Below are positions 61,219 to 64,000 of a DNA stretch of 64,000 nt, in pieces (the stretch's first letter is position 1; each line of letters opens with the position of its first letter). Made by a program: the position numbers and the translations under genes. Source of the stretch: Methylocystis iwaonis (GTDB taxonomy: Bacteria > Pseudomonadota > Alphaproteobacteria > Rhizobiales > Beijerinckiaceae); the NCBI RefSeq assembly GCF_027925385.1, contig NZ_AP027142.1, positions 2,524,001 to 2,588,000 of the forward strand, given 5' to 3'. Under the pieces are notes generated by a model that did no database searches, was not told the origin of the DNA, and saw nothing but the letters and a program-made list of their open reading frames with translations.

Positions 61219-62463
61219 TCAGCCCGCCGATCGAAGCTGCGCGACGCGCACCGGCACGGGCGGATGCGAGAAGTAGAACGTCGCATAGAGCGGGTCGGGC
61301 GTCAGCGTCGACAGATTATCGCGGGTCAGACGCGTCAAGGCCGAGATCATCGGCTCCTTGCCAACGATCTGGCGGGCGAAATCATCGGCCTCGAACTCAT
61401 TCTTGCGCGAGCGCCAGGCGAGCAAGGGACGCAGCAGATGCGAGAGCGGCTCCTTGGCGAGCAGCAGCGCGATGAGCACGACGCCGGGATCATTGGGCAG
61501 GCCGAACCAGCCGGCGAAGGTCTGATTGCCGAAAGCCCAATACAATGCGGCGAAGCCGATGAAGGCGATGATCGCCGCCTGCAGGATCATCCCGCGCACA
61601 TGGCCGAATTTGAAATGGCCGAGCTCATGCGCAAGGATCGACTCGATCTCGTCGACGGAGTGTTTCTCCAACAGCGTATCGAAGAAGACGATGCGCTTGG
61701 CTTTGCCGAAGCCGGTGAAATAAGCATTGCCATGCGCGGAGCGCTTGGAGGCGTCCATCACATAAAGGCCGTTGGACTCGAAGCCGCATTTGGCGAGCAG
61801 CGCCTCCATGCGGGCCTTCAACGTCCCCTCCTCCATCGGCGTGAATTTGTTGAAGAGCGGCGCGATGAAGGTCGGATAGATCACGGTCATGGCGACGGTG
61901 AGCGACATGAAGGCGACATAGGCGACAAGCCACCAGGTGTCGGGCAAGGCGCCGAGCAGCCAGAACATGCCGTAAAGCAGCGGCGTCCCGATCGCGGCGC
62001 CGAGCAAGGCCGCCTTCGCTTCGTCGAGAATGAAGGTCTTCAGCGTCAGGCGATTGAAGCCGAACCGCTCCTCCAGCCAAAAGGCGTTCGCAAGCGAAAA
62101 GGGCAGCTCCAGAAGATGCCCGAACGCCGCGACCGCGAGCACGAAGACGACGCTGCGCGTCAGGCCCGGCGCGAGAAACTGCGAGACGAGCGCATAGAGC
62201 GGCGCCATCCAGACCGCAAGCCACAGGATGGAGACCGCGGCGTCGTAGAGCGTCTCGCCCATCGCGAAACGGGTGCGGGCGATGGTGTAGTCGGCGGCGC
62301 GACGATGTTCGTCGAGCGGGACGTCACGGGCGAAATCGGCAGGCACGGCCTCGCGGTTTGCCGCGACATTGTCGGTCTGCCGCTTACGCAGATAGACGCC
62401 CAACGCCGCCGATAGCGCGATGGCCAAACAAATTACAACGCCCATGGCGCTCATTCTGTCCAC
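61219..62463 (-). CDS. M48 family (Ste24/CAAX protease-like) membrane metallopeptidase
   Basis: 414 residues with about seven membrane helices. EERFGFNRLTLKTFILDEAK, TVIYPTFIAPLFNKFTPMEE, GNAYFTGFGKAKRIVFFDTL, the zinc motif ILAHELGHFKFGH and the downstream EFEADDFA are the M48A hallmarks. The family cleaves membrane-associated peptides with the active site in a membrane chamber. Bacteria use relatives for protein quality control; no specific substrate is indicated. Confidence 0.94.
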   Translation of the reverse strand: MDRMSAMGVVICLAIALSAALGVYLRKRQTDNVAANREAVPADFARDVPLDEHRRAADYTIARTRFAMGETLYDAAVSILWLAVWMAPLYALVSQFLAPGLTRSVVFVLAVAAFGHLLELPFSLANAFWLEERFGFNRLTLKTFILDEAKAALLGAAIGTPLLYGMFWLLGALPDTWWLVAYVAFMSLTVAMTVIYPTFIAPLFNKFTPMEEGTLKARMEALLAKCGFESNGLYVMDASKRSAHGNAYFTGFGKAKRIVFFDTLLEKHSVDEIESILAHELGHFKFGHVRGMILQAAIIAFIGFAALYWAFGNQTFAGWFGLPNDPGVVLIALLLAKEPLSHLLRPLLAWRSRKNEFEADDFARQIVGKEPMISALTRLTRDNLSTLTPDPLYATFYFSHPPVPVRVAQLRSAG

Positions 62464-62751
62464 TCCGGGTTTTTGTGATTTACGTCAAAAATAGGCGTTT
62501 CCCGCCAGCTTTGCCAGAGCGGAGTTGCTTACGGCATAGCCTATGTCTGACCGCCTCAGCCTGAACAATGCTTTGCGTTTGTTCACTGAACGGTGATTCA
62601 GAAAAAATTGAAGCTTCTTCGCAACTATTGAGCTGGAAACGCCGATAAATGCGCCTGGACGTCGGCCCGACCTCCACGGCGTGGAACGGCTCCAAAGATA
62701 GTGTCACGGGCGTTTTCTTCGTCTCGTCACGCACAAAGGAGGCCGATACTC

Positions 62752-63771
62752 ATGCCGTCCAGAGCAACCGTTGTCGCCGCGGTCCTCGCCACAAGCCTGC
62801 TTACGTCGAGCGCTTTCGCCTGTTCCCGAATTTTATGGAACACGGATCAGGCCAATGTCGTCGCGCGGACAATGGACCTTTACATGAGCGACAAAGCGCG
62901 GATCGCCGTTTTCCCTCGCGGCGCATCGCATGGCGGACCGGCCGGCATGCCGAACATGCTGTCGTGGAAATCCAAATATGCCAGCGTAGGCGCCACGGCG
63001 TTGGACATCGCCGTGAGCGACGGCCTGAATGAAAAGGGTTTGAGCGCGAATCTGTTGTATTTGCACGATACGAAATATGAAAAGCGCGACAGCCGGGCCG
63101 GACTGACCAATGCCGCCTGGGCGCAATATATTCTCGACAATTTCGCCTCTGTCGAGGAGGCCGTCGAGGCGATGAAGCAGCTCCAGATCGTCTCGCTCGT
63201 CGCCGAAGGACGGGAGTGGCCCTTGCACCTGTCTATCGCCGACGCCAAGGGCGACTCCGCCATATTCGAGTTTGTGAATGGGAAACTGACCATCAATCGC
63301 GGGCCGGAAACTCTGGTTATGACCAACGAGCCCGCGTTCTCCATCCAGCGGAAAAACCTGCTGCGATACAAGTTGTTCGGCGGGAAGCTACCCATGCCGG
63401 GGGGCATCGACCCGAAGAGCCGCTTTGTCCGCGCCTCGAGCTATCTCAAGACGCTCCCCAAGCCCGCGTCGCTGCGTGAAGCCGTGGCAGGCGCCTACAG
63501 CGTCATCCGAAATGTCGCGGTGCCCTTCGGCGCGCATGACACGTCGGGCGGCGACTCTTCGGATACATGGCCGACGCTTTGGGCCTCGCTCGCCGACCTC
63601 TCGAATAAGGTCTACTTCTTCCAGTCGACAAAGAGCGCGAACCTGTTCTGGGTCGATCTCAGCAAGTTGAACGTCGCTGACGGGGCGCCGGTCTTGGATG
63701 TCGACGCCTATGACGTCAATTTGAGCGGGGAGATTTCCGATAAGCTGAAGCCGTCCCAGTTGAAGATGTAG
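62752..63771 (+). CDS. Secreted choloylglycine hydrolase/penicillin V acylase family enzyme
   Basis: 339 residues from MPSRATVVAAVLATSLLTSS. The signal peptide is predicted to be cut after AFA, exposing C24 (CSRILWNTDQANVVARTMDL) as the N-terminal nucleophile required by this Ntn-hydrolase family. Arg in ARTMDL, SDGLNEKGLSANLLYL and AVPFGAHDTSGGDSSDTW match linear-amide C-N hydrolases. In Gram-negative bacteria such periplasmic enzymes can cleave N-acyl homoserine lactones or penicillin V, not only bile salts; the natural substrate here is unknown. Confidence 0.92.
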   Translation: MPSRATVVAAVLATSLLTSSAFACSRILWNTDQANVVARTMDLYMSDKARIAVFPRGASHGGPAGMPNMLSWKSKYASVGATALDIAVSDGLNEKGLSANLLYLHDTKYEKRDSRAGLTNAAWAQYILDNFASVEEAVEAMKQLQIVSLVAEGREWPLHLSIADAKGDSAIFEFVNGKLTINRGPETLVMTNEPAFSIQRKNLLRYKLFGGKLPMPGGIDPKSRFVRASSYLKTLPKPASLREAVAGAYSVIRNVAVPFGAHDTSGGDSSDTWPTLWASLADLSNKVYFFQSTKSANLFWVDLSKLNVADGAPVLDVDAYDVNLSGEISDKLKPSQLKM

Positions 63772-63868
63772 GCGCGCAACCTCGCGCCGGGCGGATCGCG
63801 AGCCTTCAGGGTTCGCATTTCCTTAAAGCGCGCCTGAAGGCGCGCGGTCCGTGGCCCCCGGCGCGCCG

Positions 63869-64000
63869 TCAACGCCCGAGCAGCACGTCCCTGGCGGCGT
63901 TGAGCGCCGAGGCGCGCTCCACCGAGCCGCCGTGATCCGGGTGGGCGCGTTTCATTTGCGCGCGATAGGCGCGCTCGATTTCGCGCTTTGAGGCGTTGGA
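63869..64000 (-). CDS. J-domain (DnaJ-like) protein, C-terminal end only
   Basis: The last 43 codons of a minus-strand gene that begins beyond the window. KREIERAYRAQMKRAHPDHG carries helix II and the HPD tripeptide that stimulates Hsp70 ATPase; ASALNAARDVLL is helix III and the protein ends right after it. This makes it one of the small membrane or soluble proteins with a C-terminal J-domain common in alphaproteobacteria (DjlA/TIM14-like). Confidence 0.8.
   Translation of the reverse strand, partial: SNASKREIERAYRAQMKRAHPDHGGSVERASALNAARDVLLGR

Noticed and set aside
1-64000. CRISPR array, tRNA or rRNA genes
   Set aside because: The repeats are palindromic and irregularly spaced, not regular direct repeats with unique spacers; no cloverleaf or rRNA signature was noticed by eye.

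Overview
The window reads as chromosomal DNA of a high-GC alphaproteobacterium of the Hyphomicrobiales type. It carries an EipB-family envelope protein, a DUF1236 protein, an HWE histidine kinase, and many short palindromic intergenic repeats. An octaheme hydroxylamine oxidoreductase with HaoB (haoAB) suggests a methanotroph of the Methylocystis/Methylosinus kind. That is inference: no methane monooxygenase or methanol dehydrogenase gene lies in the window. No tRNA, rRNA, CRISPR array, integrase or intact insertion sequence was seen.

Region 1 (1-12.4 kb, all minus strand) is a gas vesicle locus. In transcription order: an NtrC-type sigma54 activator, a GvpF/L protein, an NtrB-like sensor kinase, a receiver-only response regulator, then a well-formed -24/-12 promoter with upstream direct repeats. 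The structural genes follow: gvpA, a GvpC-like repeat protein, gvpN, a small coiled-coil protein, gvpO, gvpF/L, a truncated GvpG-like ORF, gvpG, a GvpA-family/GvpK fusion, a GvpA/J paralogue, gvpH, an unrecognised 194-residue protein, and a double-AAA CDC48-type ATPase cut by the window edge. Regulators, promoter and structural genes form a self-contained circuit. A second -24/-12 promoter match faces the other way, in front of a 63-residue orphan gene (12.7-13.0 kb).

Region 2 (13-39 kb) is mostly housekeeping: a DUF1614 membrane protein, a DODA-like dioxygenase, an SGNH-like protein, EipB, RidA with a glycerophosphodiesterase, a SulP transporter next to a beta-carbonic anhydrase, NAD(P)HX repair, YpfJ-type metallopeptidase, a TonB receptor, YmdB-type phosphoesterase, pabB/pabC, a cell wall hydrolase, glyS, and the LpoA-like/rsmI/yraN set. 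Two genes are unusual: pabC carries a palindromic repeat in frame, and glyS has an internal AT-richer block with an insertion-like segment.

Region 3 (39-48.5 kb) holds haoAB, a 0.7-kb unit with long near-identical inverted repeats around a small gene, a MocR regulator, several very small membrane or secreted proteins, an AraC regulator and a DUF1236 protein. Region 4 (48.8-64 kb) holds a MEDS/PAS kinase, a CLC chloride transporter, a tightly overlapping operon of transglutaminase, circularly permuted ATP-grasp/alpha-E and transglutaminase-DUF2126 proteins, a further transglutaminase-like gene, an HWE kinase, an M48 protease, a secreted choloylglycine-hydrolase-type enzyme and the end of a J-domain protein.

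The best candidate for a little-described system is the gas vesicle locus. It combines sigma54 control, a GvpC-like protein with 33-residue periodicity in an alphaproteobacterium, a GvpA/GvpK fusion, duplicated GvpG N-termini and a CDC48-type unfoldase.
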